Below are positions 1 through 8,214 of a DNA stretch of 64,000 nt, one piece after another. The position numbers and the translations under genes were made by a program. The DNA lies in NCBI RefSeq assembly GCF_014200455.1, contig NZ_JACHBW010000028.1, forward strand, positions 1-64,000, written 5' to 3'. This stretch comes from Paraburkholderia bannensis (GTDB lineage: Bacteria > Pseudomonadota > Gammaproteobacteria > Burkholderiales > Burkholderiaceae). The notes below the pieces were generated by a model. The model had not been told where the DNA came from. It did not search any database and worked only from the letters and a program-made list of their open reading frames with translations. Numbering within the stretch: the first letter of the stretch is position 1; the number at the start of each line of letters is the position of its first letter.

Positions 1-32
1 GCCCGTGTGAAAGTAGGTAATCGTCAGGCTCC
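1..32 (+). rRNA. rrf: 5S ribosomal RNA, 3' end (partial)
   Basis: The first 32 bases (CCCGTGTGAAAGTAGG, then TCGTCAGGCTCC) match the conserved 3' arm of bacterial 5S rRNA, in the form usual for Burkholderiales. The rest of the gene and the upstream 23S lie outside the window. A strong terminator follows at once, as expected at the end of an rrn operon. Confidence 0.85.
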
Positions 33-45
33 TTATGCTGTACGT

Positions 46-90
46 CCAGAACCCCGGTGTCTCCGAAAGAGAGCCGGGGTTCTGGCGTTT
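46..90 (+). terminator. rrn operon intrinsic terminator
   Basis: A perfect 12-bp stem (CCAGAACCCCGG at 46-57 pairing with CCGGGGTTCTGG at 74-85) with a 16-nt loop lies 14 nt after the 5S end. The tail is only weakly U-rich (CGTTTA). It most likely ends the ribosomal RNA operon. Confidence 0.75.
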
Positions 91-447
91 ACGCGTGCGG
101 AAAATCAATCGCGCGCAAGAAGCCGAAGCATGAAGCTTCATGCCGCGCTGTCAGTAAATCCTCCAGCCGGAATGGCCCAATTGGCCTCCCGAAAAAATAA
201 ATACAGATCCATTCAATAAGGATCGCGAATGAATCGGCTTGCTACTCCCCGCCAGACCGAACTCGCACTTCAGAACCGCCGTGAACAACTGCATCACCTC
301 CCGCAAACCCTCACCTTTACGCCAGCCACCTGACACGCCCGCCAGATTGGCGTCAGGGACGTGCCACTCCGGCACCATAAGATACGGTGCTTCGCGTCGG
401 AACTCGCGCCTGTTGCGGGCCCGCGCGCAGCACGACCGAGGTGATGA
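91..447. other. Gene-free stretch between rrn and dsbG-like gene
   Basis: About 360 bases without a convincing gene. It holds one reverse-strand copy of the 21-bp dispersed repeat (298-318). A half-like sequence, CTCCCGAAAA, at 186-195 lacks the GGTGAG half. The short open frames here have no ribosome binding site and no recognisable protein. Confidence 0.6.
298..318 (-). repeat. 21-bp dispersed repeat, copy 1
   Basis: On the minus strand it reads AAAGGTGAG then GGTTTGCGGGAG. It keeps all ten positions that are invariant in the family (GGTGAG at 4-9, T14, C16, GG at 18-19). It lies between the rrn terminator and the dsbG-like gene. Confidence 0.8.
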
Positions 448-1062
448 ATGAAGAACTGGATTTACCGCTTGATCGCAGTCAGCGCGTTGACCGCATGGGG
501 CAGCTTACCGGCGATGGCCGCCGACGAACCGGCCTGGTTGCCCGCGAGCGCGGCGACGCGTCTACAGGGAGCAAGCGCCATCATCGAAGGTGCGAGCGGA
601 GCGAACGTGAAGTCGACGCTTTACGTCTTCATGGACCCCAACTGTATTTTCTGCCACCTGGTATGGAAAGCACTACAACCGTATGAAGCCGCTGGCTTGC
701 AGGTCCATTGGATTCCGATAGGTTTCCTGAAGCCTGATTCGGCGGGCAAGGCCGCGGCGCTGCTGCAGTCGAATAATAGTGCAGCACTCCTGAAGGAACT
801 GGAAACACATTACTCCGAGAAAGACGAATCGGGCGGCATCGCGCCGCTTGCGCACATTCCGCCGATCGCGCAGACGCAGATCAACCGTAATTTGCAGCTG
901 TTCCAGGACCTTGGCTTCAACGGCACGCCCACGATCATCTATCAGGGCTCAGGTGGTCGCTGGGCCGATCTCGATGGCCTGCCCAGGCTGGGCATGCTGC
1001 CCGGCATCCTCAATCTGCCGGAGCAGCGGATTAACGATCCGGAACTGCGGAAGTATCGCTAG
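448..1062 (+). CDS. dsbG: DsbG/DsbC-like periplasmic thiol:disulfide protein
   Basis: 204-residue thioredoxin-fold protein with a signal peptide (residues 1-24, cleavage near AMA-A). The active site C66-I-F-C69 follows a beta strand (YVFMDPN), and the cis-proline motif T160-P161 is present, as in DsbC and DsbG. Those proteins isomerise or reduce disulfides in the periplasm. It is shorter than E. coli DsbG (about 248 residues) and has only some 30 residues between the signal peptide and the thioredoxin fold, so the N-terminal dimerisation domain seems to be missing. The start has an AGGTGA Shine-Dalgarno 4-5 nt upstream. It stands alone after the rrn operon. Family assignment is good. Whether it acts as an isomerase or a reductase cannot be told. 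Confidence 0.85.
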   Translation: MKNWIYRLIAVSALTAWGSLPAMAADEPAWLPASAATRLQGASAIIEGASGANVKSTLYVFMDPNCIFCHLVWKALQPYEAAGLQVHWIPIGFLKPDSAGKAAALLQSNNSAALLKELETHYSEKDESGGIAPLAHIPPIAQTQINRNLQLFQDLGFNGTPTIIYQGSGGRWADLDGLPRLGMLPGILNLPEQRINDPELRKYR

Positions 1063-1067
1063 GCCGC

Positions 1068-1088
1068 TGAGGTGAGCCGTTCCAGGAG
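1068..1088 (+). repeat. 21-bp dispersed repeat, copy 2
   Basis: Reads TGAGGTGAG then CCGTTCCAGGAG. It starts 6 nt after the dsbG-like stop codon and is one of the more diverged copies, with all invariant positions kept. Confidence 0.65.
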
Positions 1089-1141
1089 ATGTCGCGGTAG
1101 AGTGAGCGCATCGAGGTGCGGCGAGATCACCGCAATGCGTG

Positions 1142-1162
1142 AATGGTGAGGAATTCCAGGAG
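1142..1162 (+). repeat. 21-bp dispersed repeat, copy 3
   Basis: Reads AATGGTGAG then GAATTCCAGGAG. It shares the CCAGGAG ending with copy 2, 74 bp upstream, which suggests local duplication or a variant subfamily. Confidence 0.65.
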
Positions 1163-1326
1163 TCGGTGCACGAATCCAGGCGAGGTGAGCGCTCGGCAAC
1201 GCTGCCCACTCACCCAATGCGAATTCGCGCAGTAGTTTGTGAAACTAACGATTCGATCGTGTCACGCTTCCGAAACATCATCAAGCGGTGAAGGCAGCAC
1301 AAGCCGCCTTCCTCACCACCGCAGCG

Positions 1327-1347
1327 CTCCCGAAAATCCTCACCTCA
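1327..1347 (-). repeat. 21-bp dispersed repeat, copy 4
   Basis: On the minus strand it reads TGAGGTGAG then GATTTTCGGGAG, very close to consensus. It lies 9 nt beyond the stop codon of the minus-strand DUF1571 gene, in the same sense as that gene. Confidence 0.8.
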
Positions 1348-1355
1348 AGCGCATA

Positions 1356-2306
1356 TCAGAACTTATAGTCGGGGTTCTTGGGATCGAAGACTTCGGCGTC
1401 AAAGCTCTTGGGCGTGATGCTGTCGATCACGATTTTTTCGAATATCTGGCCATCGTCGCCATAGGCTTCGACGGTCCGGAAGTACGGATGACGCAGATCG
1501 AGCCCGAGCGTCTGCTTCTTCGCGTAGAACTGCGGTTTGCCGCTTGGCGAGACATACGTAAGCGCCACCACGCGCACGCCATTGACGGTCTTTACCTCGA
1601 CATCGGGCTTATACGGCGCCCCCACTTCCACATACTTCTTTGCGTCGGTCATGAACTGGCTGACGATGAACTCCGTGCCCAGATCCGTGATCTTGTGATT
1701 CGACTGCGAGCGCGCAAGCGTGCCGTCGAGTGCGGTCCACATCGGCATGACGCCGAGCAGCCCGCCCAGATGCCCGTACATTTCGTCGGGTTTTTTCGAC
1801 GCGTCGTAAATCACCTCCTCGCCCGAATGCTCGCCATCGGGCAGCCACTTCGCGTAGATGCGCAGAGGATCGTGATCGAGCTTCACAAGCATGTGCGCGG
1901 GCTTCGATGGCCATTTACCATTCAGGCGCTCCCAGCGCGACAGCGTGAACTCGTAGGACGGATAGCCCGACGGTCCCAGCTTGACGACGGTCGGCACCAC
2001 GAGTGGGTCGAGCGTCTGAAAGAGCGCGGCAAGCTGCGCATCGTCCATCTTCACGAGCGCGCCGCTCTTTTGCGCGCGCTGCAGCCATTTCACCTGCTGG
2101 TCGACAGAGAGCTTGCTGACCTCCGCCGCGGCGTTGCCCGACGGGCTGGCAGCGGCGGTGGACGGGGAGCTGGCGTCGGTGCCGGCGTCGTCCTGGGCGA
2201 ACGCCGTAGCGCAGCTCAGCGCAAGCGCGAGAGCGGCCAGACGCAAGGTACGCCGCGCTGCGACGCGTGCTATCTGCGCCACCGGCTGCGAATCGATCGT
2301 GTTCAT
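1356..2306 (-). CDS. DUF1571 domain secreted protein
   Basis: 316-residue protein with an N-terminal signal peptide (hydrophobic stretch LRLAALALALSC, cleavage near AFA-Q). The mature part carries the DUF1571 pattern, with W/Y-rich beta strands (YEFTLSRWER, LRIYAKWL, PQFYAKKQTLG) resembling the LolA/LolB-like fold of lipid or lipoprotein carriers. ATG 2306 is chosen because a GGGAG ribosome binding site precedes it; upstream codons would only add a non-signal extension. It is the last gene of the minus-strand acyl-CoA ligase/hydrolase/monooxygenase block, 77 nt after the ligase. A role in handling a lipid in the periplasm is inference from the fold and the neighbours. Confidence 0.8.
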   Translation of the reverse strand: MNTIDSQPVAQIARVAARRTLRLAALALALSCATAFAQDDAGTDASSPSTAAASPSGNAAAEVSKLSVDQQVKWLQRAQKSGALVKMDDAQLAALFQTLDPLVVPTVVKLGPSGYPSYEFTLSRWERLNGKWPSKPAHMLVKLDHDPLRIYAKWLPDGEHSGEEVIYDASKKPDEMYGHLGGLLGVMPMWTALDGTLARSQSNHKITDLGTEFIVSQFMTDAKKYVEVGAPYKPDVEVKTVNGVRVVALTYVSPSGKPQFYAKKQTLGLDLRHPYFRTVEAYGDDGQIFEKIVIDSITPKSFDAEVFDPKNPDYKF

Positions 2307-2383
2307 GATTTGTCTCCCTGTATCGTTGCTTGTTTGAGTGAAGCGAAAAAGCAGAACGGCAAAGACAGAACAGACAGCGGCGC

Positions 2384-4147
2384 TCAGCTCACGCGCTGTT
2401 TCGCAATCTCCTCGTCGCGCAGCGCGCGCCGCAGGATCTTGCCGACGTTGGTTTGCGGCAGCGCGTCGCGGAACTCCACCGCGCGCGGCACCTTGTAGCC
2501 GGTGAGTTGCAGGCGGCAATGCGCGATCACCGCATCGGCCGTCAGCGAGGGATCGCGCGCCACCACGAACACTTTGACACGCTCGCCCTGCACGGGATCG
2601 GGCACACCGATGGCGGCCACTTCACGCACCTCGGGATGCATCGCGATGACCTCTTCGATCTCGTTCGGATACACGTTGAAACCCGAGACGATGATCATGT
2701 CCTTCTTGCGGTCGATGAGGCGGATAAAGCCCTGCGCGTCCATCACGCCGATGTCGCCGGTGGCGAGCCAGCCATCGGCGTCAAGCACCTGGGCGGTTTC
2801 GTCGGGGCGGTTCCAGTAGCCCGACATCACTTGCGGGCCCTTCACGCAGAGTTCGCCAGGCTCGCCCACATTGGCCCACGTGCCGTCCTCGCGCCGAAAG
2901 CGCACCTGCGTGGACGGCACCGGCAGACCGATCGTGCCCGAGAAATCGCGCATATTGCCCAGCTCGACGGGATTGGTCGCAACGATGGGCGAGCATTCCG
3001 TAAGGCCGTAGCCCTCGACGATGGGCTGGCCCGTCACCGCCTTGAAGCGATCGGCCACCGCCTTCTGCGTGGCCATGCCGCCTGCCATCGCGAGCTTGAG
3101 CGCGGAAAAATCGCGCTTGCAGAATTCGGTGTCGTCGAGCAGGGCGTTATAGAGCGTGTTGATCGCCGTGATGCCGGTGAAGGTTTCGCGCCGCAGGATC
3201 ATCATCATGCGCTTCGTATCGCGCGGGTTCGCAATCAGGATATTGCGGCCGCCCAGCCCGAGAAAGATGAGCGCGTTCACCGTGAGCGAATAGATGTGAT
3301 AAAGCGGCAACGGCGTGAGTACGGTTTCGACTTCGCCGCTGAGTTGCGAGGCCGACCACGCTTTGGCCTGCAAGACATTGGCGATGATGTTGCGATGCGT
3401 GAGCATCGCGCCCTTCGCGACACCCGTGGTTCCTCCGGTGTACTGAAGGAACGCGAGATCGCCGCTAGTGCGCAGCGCTGGCGCGAGCGAGCGGCGTGCT
3501 CCGGTTCGCAGCGCATCGCGCAGACGCACCGCCTGGGGCAAGGCGTACTTCGGCACCATCTTCTTCACATGGCGCAACACGAAGTTGAGCAGCTTACCTT
3601 TGAAGTTGAGACCATCCGCGAGCAGATCGCCCAGCCCTGTCACGGCGATATGCTCGACGCGCGTGCCCGGCAGCGCCTCTTCAAGCGTCTTCGCGAAGTT
3701 CTCGAACACAACGATCGCGCGCGCACCGCTGTCCTTCAACTGATGTGCCAGCTCGCGGGGCGTATAGAGCGGATTGACGTTGACGACCACCGCGCCCGCC
3801 TTGAGCGCGCCGAACAGCGCAACCGGATACTGGAAAGTATTTGGCAGCATGATCGCCACGCGCTCGCCGGGCGCGATCCCGACGCCTTGCAGCCATGCCG
3901 CGAAGGCTTCGGCTTTGCGCGCGAGCGCACCATAGGTGAGCGACGATCCCACGCTCACATAGGCGACGCGATCGCGGAACCGCGCGACGCATTCGTCGAA
4001 GTAGTGCGTAATCGTTTCGTACTCGGAAACGTCGATCTCGGCGGGAACGCCAGCGGGATACGATGCGTACCAGATGCCATCGGTATCGGGCGCGGTGTGC
4101 CGCGCGCTATCCGCTGGCGCCGTCTGCGCGTGCAGTTGGGCTGCCAT
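2384..4147 (-). CDS. fadD: Long-chain acyl-CoA ligase (AMP-forming)
   Basis: 587-residue adenylate-forming enzyme that would activate a fatty acid with ATP and CoA. Visible motifs in order are the phosphate loop YTGGTTGVAKG (236-246), GYGLTECSP (379-387), GWLATGD (459-465), the hinge DRKKDMIIVSG (479-489) and the C-terminal catalytic-lysine region NVGKILRR near the end. Length is normal for FadD. ATG 4147 is preceded by GGAGAC. It is followed by the DUF1571 gene and preceded by two alpha/beta hydrolases, a metal-dependent hydrolase, an SDR and a Baeyer-Villiger monooxygenase, all on the same strand. This context suggests that acids released by ester cleavage are activated here. The true substrate is unknown. 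Confidence 0.9.
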   Translation of the reverse strand: MAAQLHAQTAPADSARHTAPDTDGIWYASYPAGVPAEIDVSEYETITHYFDECVARFRDRVAYVSVGSSLTYGALARKAEAFAAWLQGVGIAPGERVAIMLPNTFQYPVALFGALKAGAVVVNVNPLYTPRELAHQLKDSGARAIVVFENFAKTLEEALPGTRVEHIAVTGLGDLLADGLNFKGKLLNFVLRHVKKMVPKYALPQAVRLRDALRTGARRSLAPALRTSGDLAFLQYTGGTTGVAKGAMLTHRNIIANVLQAKAWSASQLSGEVETVLTPLPLYHIYSLTVNALIFLGLGGRNILIANPRDTKRMMMILRRETFTGITAINTLYNALLDDTEFCKRDFSALKLAMAGGMATQKAVADRFKAVTGQPIVEGYGLTECSPIVATNPVELGNMRDFSGTIGLPVPSTQVRFRREDGTWANVGEPGELCVKGPQVMSGYWNRPDETAQVLDADGWLATGDIGVMDAQGFIRLIDRKKDMIIVSGFNVYPNEIEEVIAMHPEVREVAAIGVPDPVQGERVKVFVVARDPSLTADAVIAHCRLQLTGYKVPRAVEFRDALPQTNVGKILRRALRDEEIAKQRVS

Positions 4148-4285
4148 GGTCGTCTCCAATATGTTTTTGTCGTGAATCGCCTAGCGGCGTGTGCGTCAGC
4201 CTCACGCCGCAGCCATTTACGATAACAAGCTCACCTCCCGCTTCGCACGCTTTACGACCGAGCAGTCGCTCTAGCGAACACGCAC

Positions 4286-5353
4286 TTACATAACCGCGCG
4301 CTGTTGCAGCCCCACCGCAGAAGGCAATGTTCCAGCGCTTTCTTGCTGATCCACCGAAATTGGGCGTTCGGCCTGCGCCTGCGTCGTACCGGCAATCGCG
4401 CTGCGAAGCCATTCGACAGTCGCCGAAGGCGCGGTGACAGGCAGCATATGGCCGCCGTCCATCACCTTGAGGGTGACCTGCTTCGAGCGGCGGCGCAGCG
4501 CGTCGCCGTGGCGCGCCCAGTTCAGCACGATATCGCCGCGTCCGAACAGCACGTCCACCGGCACGGCGAGTTCCGCGTAGCGTTGCTCCATCTGCGCGAG
4601 ATCGTCGGCGTCTTCGATAGCGACGAGATCGAGCGATGCATTGATGAAGCCCGTGGGCCGCAGGCTCAGCAGCGCGCCGCCGCGCGTGCGGAAATCCGCG
4701 GGCACGGCTTCGGGCGCGAACACTGCCTTGAGTGTCGGCGTACTGGTGGCGAGGCCAAACGGCGTCGCCAGCGTGCGGGCGATGAAGCGGCGCACCGCGT
4801 CCGAGCGCACGGCGAGCGCGCGGAAGGCCTTCGGCACTTCGGTCTGCACATGGGTTAGCGGCGCGATCAAGGCGATGCGCGCGACCGTTTCGGGATGATC
4901 GAGCGCGACCGCAAGCGCAATCGCGCCGCCCAGCGAATGCCCGACCAGCACCGGCGTCTGAAGATCGAGCTTCTTCATGAAGCGCGCGATGGTGTCGGCT
5001 TGCGCGCGGATGCTCGCGCTCGACTGCGCGCCGCGCGTGGAATAACCGGAGCCCGGCCGATCGACGAGAATCACGCGATGATCGCGCGCCAGCGTTTCCA
5101 GCGGCAGATAAGCGAAGTTGCGCATTTGCCCGCACAGACCGTGGACGAATACGATGGCCGGCTTGTCGCGGCTACCGATCTCGACGTAGTGCAGACGCTC
5201 GCCATCGACATCGACCAGACGGCCATCCATCGGCACGTCCTGTTCGATGCGGCGCGTCGCGCGTCGCGTGAACAGCATAAGCAGCGCGAGCGTGGCCACG
5301 ATGGCGACGATCACGGTCATTCCCGTCAACAAGGGCAGTGCAATGATGTTCAC
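4286..5353 (-). CDS. Membrane-anchored alpha/beta hydrolase
   Basis: 355-residue alpha/beta-fold hydrolase. An N-terminal transmembrane segment (about residues 8-28) anchors the catalytic domain. The oxyanion-hole HG is at 71-72 and the nucleophile elbow GHSLGG has Ser140. An acidic residue in the GRGDIVLNW region and His in DGGHMLP complete a lipase/esterase-type triad. The start is taken as GTG 5353, which has a GGAG site 6 nt upstream and lets the protein begin with the membrane segment. Longer frames would overlap the upstream hydrolase. It sits between another hydrolase and the acyl-CoA ligase. An esterase or lipase role is likely but the substrate is not determinable. Confidence 0.8.
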   Translation of the reverse strand: MNIIALPLLTGMTVIVAIVATLALLMLFTRRATRRIEQDVPMDGRLVDVDGERLHYVEIGSRDKPAIVFVHGLCGQMRNFAYLPLETLARDHRVILVDRPGSGYSTRGAQSSASIRAQADTIARFMKKLDLQTPVLVGHSLGGAIALAVALDHPETVARIALIAPLTHVQTEVPKAFRALAVRSDAVRRFIARTLATPFGLATSTPTLKAVFAPEAVPADFRTRGGALLSLRPTGFINASLDLVAIEDADDLAQMEQRYAELAVPVDVLFGRGDIVLNWARHGDALRRRSKQVTLKVMDGGHMLPVTAPSATVEWLRSAIAGTTQAQAERPISVDQQESAGTLPSAVGLQQRAVM

Positions 5354-5376
5354 GCGATTCTCCACGGGCAAGATTG

Positions 5377-6318
5377 TTATAGATCGAGACAGGCCGAATG
5401 CGCTTCCTCGCGCTTCGCCCACGCGATAAAACGCTGCACGCGCGCTGCGATCAGCGGCGCATCGCGCACCACGGTCCAATGCGGCGCGTCGATGATCTCA
5501 CGCCGGTGGCGCCCTAACCACTGCGCCACGTTAGCGGTCAGCGCCGGCGTCACATAGCGGTCGAAGCGCGGCACGATCACCTGCACAGGCACCTCGGTGC
5601 GACGCTCACGCGGCTTACGCGCGCGTGCGATGAAATTCGCACGATAGAGCTGCAAACCGTTGATGCAGTTGCGCAACTGATCGGGATCGCGCCGCGCGCG
5701 AACGCCTTCGGTGCGATGAAGCCACCACGGCCACAACGCCGCGCCGCCAAGACGCCAGACCAGTTGCGGCACGAGCGGCAGATGAAAAAGCGCGATGTAC
5801 CACGATCGCAGCGATTGCGCGAGACTCATGCGCACGCGGAAAACGTGATCGAGGCAAGGCCCCGAGATCGACGTATAGGACGCGATACGAACGGCGTTGG
5901 CGGGATCCGTGACGGCTTCCCAGCACTGGATCGAGCCCCAGTCGTGTGCGACCAGATGGAAAGGCCGCGCGCCACAGGTAGCGTCGGCGACCGCGATCAG
6001 ATCGCGTGCGAGTTGCGCCAGCGTGTAATCGGCTCGCGAACTTGGCGCCGCCGACGCGCCCGCACCGCGTACGTCATAAGCGATCACGCGAAAGCGCGTC
6101 TCCAGTTCGCGGCGCATGCCCTCCCAGACGCGCGCCGAATCCGGATAGCCATGCACGAGGATCATCGGCGGCGCGTCGCGCGGGCCGCTCACATACACGG
6201 CGAGCCGCACGCCATCGGAATTCACATCGAGCCGCTCGATCGCACCGGGTACCGCCGCAACGGCAGACGCTTCATACTCGCGCCCGCCGCCGCGCGGCGC
6301 ATCGCGCAAGGTACGCAT
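5377..6318 (-). CDS. Alpha/beta hydrolase, epoxide hydrolase/dehalogenase-like
   Basis: 313-residue alpha/beta hydrolase. It has HGYP (56-59) and a nucleophile elbow AHDWGS with Asp126 where esterases have Ser. That aspartate is typical of epoxide hydrolases and haloalkane dehalogenases. A late histidine (APHWTV) would complete the triad. It lies 6 nt after the PF10118 gene and 23 nt before the membrane-anchored hydrolase, so the set is probably one transcript. N-terminal residues 1-25 are low-complexity and the start is uncertain. The epoxide or ester substrate cannot be read from the sequence. Confidence 0.8.
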   Translation of the reverse strand: MRTLRDAPRGGGREYEASAVAAVPGAIERLDVNSDGVRLAVYVSGPRDAPPMILVHGYPDSARVWEGMRRELETRFRVIAYDVRGAGASAAPSSRADYTLAQLARDLIAVADATCGARPFHLVAHDWGSIQCWEAVTDPANAVRIASYTSISGPCLDHVFRVRMSLAQSLRSWYIALFHLPLVPQLVWRLGGAALWPWWLHRTEGVRARRDPDQLRNCINGLQLYRANFIARARKPRERRTEVPVQVIVPRFDRYVTPALTANVAQWLGRHRREIIDAPHWTVVRDAPLIAARVQRFIAWAKREEAHSACLDL

Positions 6319-6324
6319 GACCGT

Positions 6325-7227
6325 TCAGGCCGCGCGCGGCGTGCTGGCCGCGTGCAGGGGCACACGTCGCGGCGCGGCATGCGCGGCATACTGGGCGTTG
6401 GTCTCGTCGATCTGCTCGATAAGACCGTTGATCCGTTCGAGATGCTTACGATTGTTGTGATCCCACGGATGAAAGCCCGGCTTGAAAAAGCGCAGCCATT
6501 CCATCGCGATGCCAGGAAACACGCCATGGCGCGGTCCATACAGGAATTTGAGCAGCCGCCAGTAACCGCCGAACTTGCCGATGCTGCGCTTGTGCCGGCG
6601 CATCAACGCCAGGTGATAGTCGAACACGATCAGCCAGAACAGCACGGTGGTGGCGAGCATCGTGCCCGTGCGCATCAGATAGCGCTTCGGTCCCGGCTTG
6701 ATGACGAGATTCCACACGTCATAAGAGACCGCCTTGTGCTCGGTCTCCTCCAGCGCGTGCCAGAGCCACATTTGCTTGTAGCCTTCCACCGAGCCTTCGA
6801 TGCGCGTGCCCGTATCGGCCAGCAGCAGATCGGCGAGCATGGCGGTGTAGTGCTCCAGCGCCACTGTCTGCGCGAGCTGCAGCGACGGCGGCAGAATCTT
6901 GCGCGCGAAATTGAGAATGGCCCACAGACGCTTGTCGAGCTTGTGCGCGGGCAATCCGGCGGCCTGCAGCAGGTCGTTGTATTCGACATGCTCGCGCGTG
7001 TGCATCGCTTCCTGGCCGATGAAGCCCATTACCTGCTTCTTCAGTTCCGGGTCTTCGATACGGTCGCGATAGTGGCGCACCGAATCCATGAAGAAGCGCT
7101 CGCCCGCCGGAAAGAGCAGCGAAAGCGCGTTGAAGAAGTGCGTCACCGGCACGCCTTCAACGTGCCAGTCGCATGCCCTCTCGGGCGGTAACGCGAAACG
7201 GACGTCGCGTCGTACCGGCATGATCAT
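6325..7227 (-). CDS. PF10118-type metal-dependent hydrolase
   Basis: 300-residue predicted helical protein of the PF10118 metal-dependent hydrolase family. Metal-ligand-like motifs are GQEAMHTREH (E73, H76, H80), LEHYTAM (E125, H126) and EETEHKAV (E160, E161, H164), a spacing reminiscent of di-iron helical bundles. The gene overlaps the upstream SDR gene by 4 nt (7224-7227), which indicates translational coupling. Members of this family often sit next to Baeyer-Villiger monooxygenases and SDRs, as here. The reaction is not established, and both the hydrolase name and a possible oxidase activity should be treated with care. Confidence 0.8.
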   Translation of the reverse strand: MIMPVRRDVRFALPPERACDWHVEGVPVTHFFNALSLLFPAGERFFMDSVRHYRDRIEDPELKKQVMGFIGQEAMHTREHVEYNDLLQAAGLPAHKLDKRLWAILNFARKILPPSLQLAQTVALEHYTAMLADLLLADTGTRIEGSVEGYKQMWLWHALEETEHKAVSYDVWNLVIKPGPKRYLMRTGTMLATTVLFWLIVFDYHLALMRRHKRSIGKFGGYWRLLKFLYGPRHGVFPGIAMEWLRFFKPGFHPWDHNNRKHLERINGLIEQIDETNAQYAAHAAPRRVPLHAASTPRAA

Positions 7228-8168
7228 GCTGTTTCTCCCTGATTTTTACCTGCGTTGTTGTTCATGGTGCGGCCCGTGCCGTTGAGCATGGCCTCGCGTT
7301 CGGCGCGTCGCGCGCGTTTGCGCGCCTTGGCCGCCTCGCGCCGCGCGCTCATCACGACGAGCGCCTGATAGGCGGCGGGCAGCGAACGCGCGAGCCAGTC
7401 GGCGGCGCGCGCATCGCGTCCGATCAGCACGCGCCGCGCGTTGCGGCGCACGCCGCCCAGAATCGTGCGGGCGGCGTCGTCGGCGGTGGTGATGAAGAAC
7501 TTCTCGAATTCGTCCTTGCCCTGCTGCTCGCTCGCCACCATGAAGCCAACCATGTTCTGCGCCACGCGGCTTGCCTGGGCGATGTTGGTGCGGATGCCGC
7601 CCGGGTGCACGCAGGTCGCCGAGACCCCGCAGCGCATCATGTCGAGTTCCTGGCGCAGCGATTCGGTGAAGCCGCGCACCGCGAATTTGGTGGCGTTATA
7701 GCCGCTCATGCCGGGCTGCGCGAACAGGCCGAACACACTCGACGTATTGACGATATGACCTTCGCCGGCCGCTTTCAGATGCGGCAGAAAGGCCTTGGTG
7801 CCGTGCACGACGCCCCAGAAGTTGATGTTCACGATCCATTCGAGATCGCTGTACGACATGCCGTCGATGGTGCTGGACAGCGCCACGCCCGCATTATTGA
7901 AGATGAGATTCACGCGGCCGTGCGCGGCAGCGGTTTCATCGGCCCAGGCGAACATCGCATCGCGATCGCCCACGTCGAGTTCGCGCGTCGTCACGCGCAC
8001 ATTCGGCGCGAGCGCGCGTACGATGCGCTCCGTCTCGCTCAGACCGATGGCGTTCTTGTCGGCCAGCGCGAGATGACAACCCGCGCCGGCGAGTTGCACG
8101 GCGAGCGAGCGGCCCATGCCAGAGCCTGCACCCGTGATAGCGGCGACTTTATTGTCGAAGTGCTTCAT
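7224..8168 (-). CDS. Short-chain dehydrogenase/reductase
   Basis: 314-residue classical SDR. It has the nucleotide-binding TGAGSGMG (12-19), NNAG (91-94), catalytic Ser143/144 and the YNATK motif (Y157, K161). It would oxidise an alcohol to a ketone or do the reverse with NAD(P). Its place directly downstream of a Baeyer-Villiger monooxygenase fits a sequence of alcohol to ketone to ester. The C-terminal 40 residues (AKARKRARRAEREAML) are unusually basic. The stop overlaps the next gene start by 4 nt. Confidence 0.88.
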   Translation of the reverse strand: MKHFDNKVAAITGAGSGMGRSLAVQLAGAGCHLALADKNAIGLSETERIVRALAPNVRVTTRELDVGDRDAMFAWADETAAAHGRVNLIFNNAGVALSSTIDGMSYSDLEWIVNINFWGVVHGTKAFLPHLKAAGEGHIVNTSSVFGLFAQPGMSGYNATKFAVRGFTESLRQELDMMRCGVSATCVHPGGIRTNIAQASRVAQNMVGFMVASEQQGKDEFEKFFITTADDAARTILGGVRRNARRVLIGRDARAADWLARSLPAAYQALVVMSARREAAKARKRARRAEREAMLNGTGRTMNNNAGKNQGETA

Positions 8169-8214
8169 ATGCTTTTTTCTCCCTTGATCGATCGCTCAGA
8201 CGCTGGACGTGGCG

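Noticed and set aside
1239..4225. Two long plus-strand open frames opposite the DUF1571 and acyl-CoA ligase genes
   Set aside because: The plus-strand products are low-complexity. The minus-strand genes have signal peptide, family motifs and ribosome binding sites.
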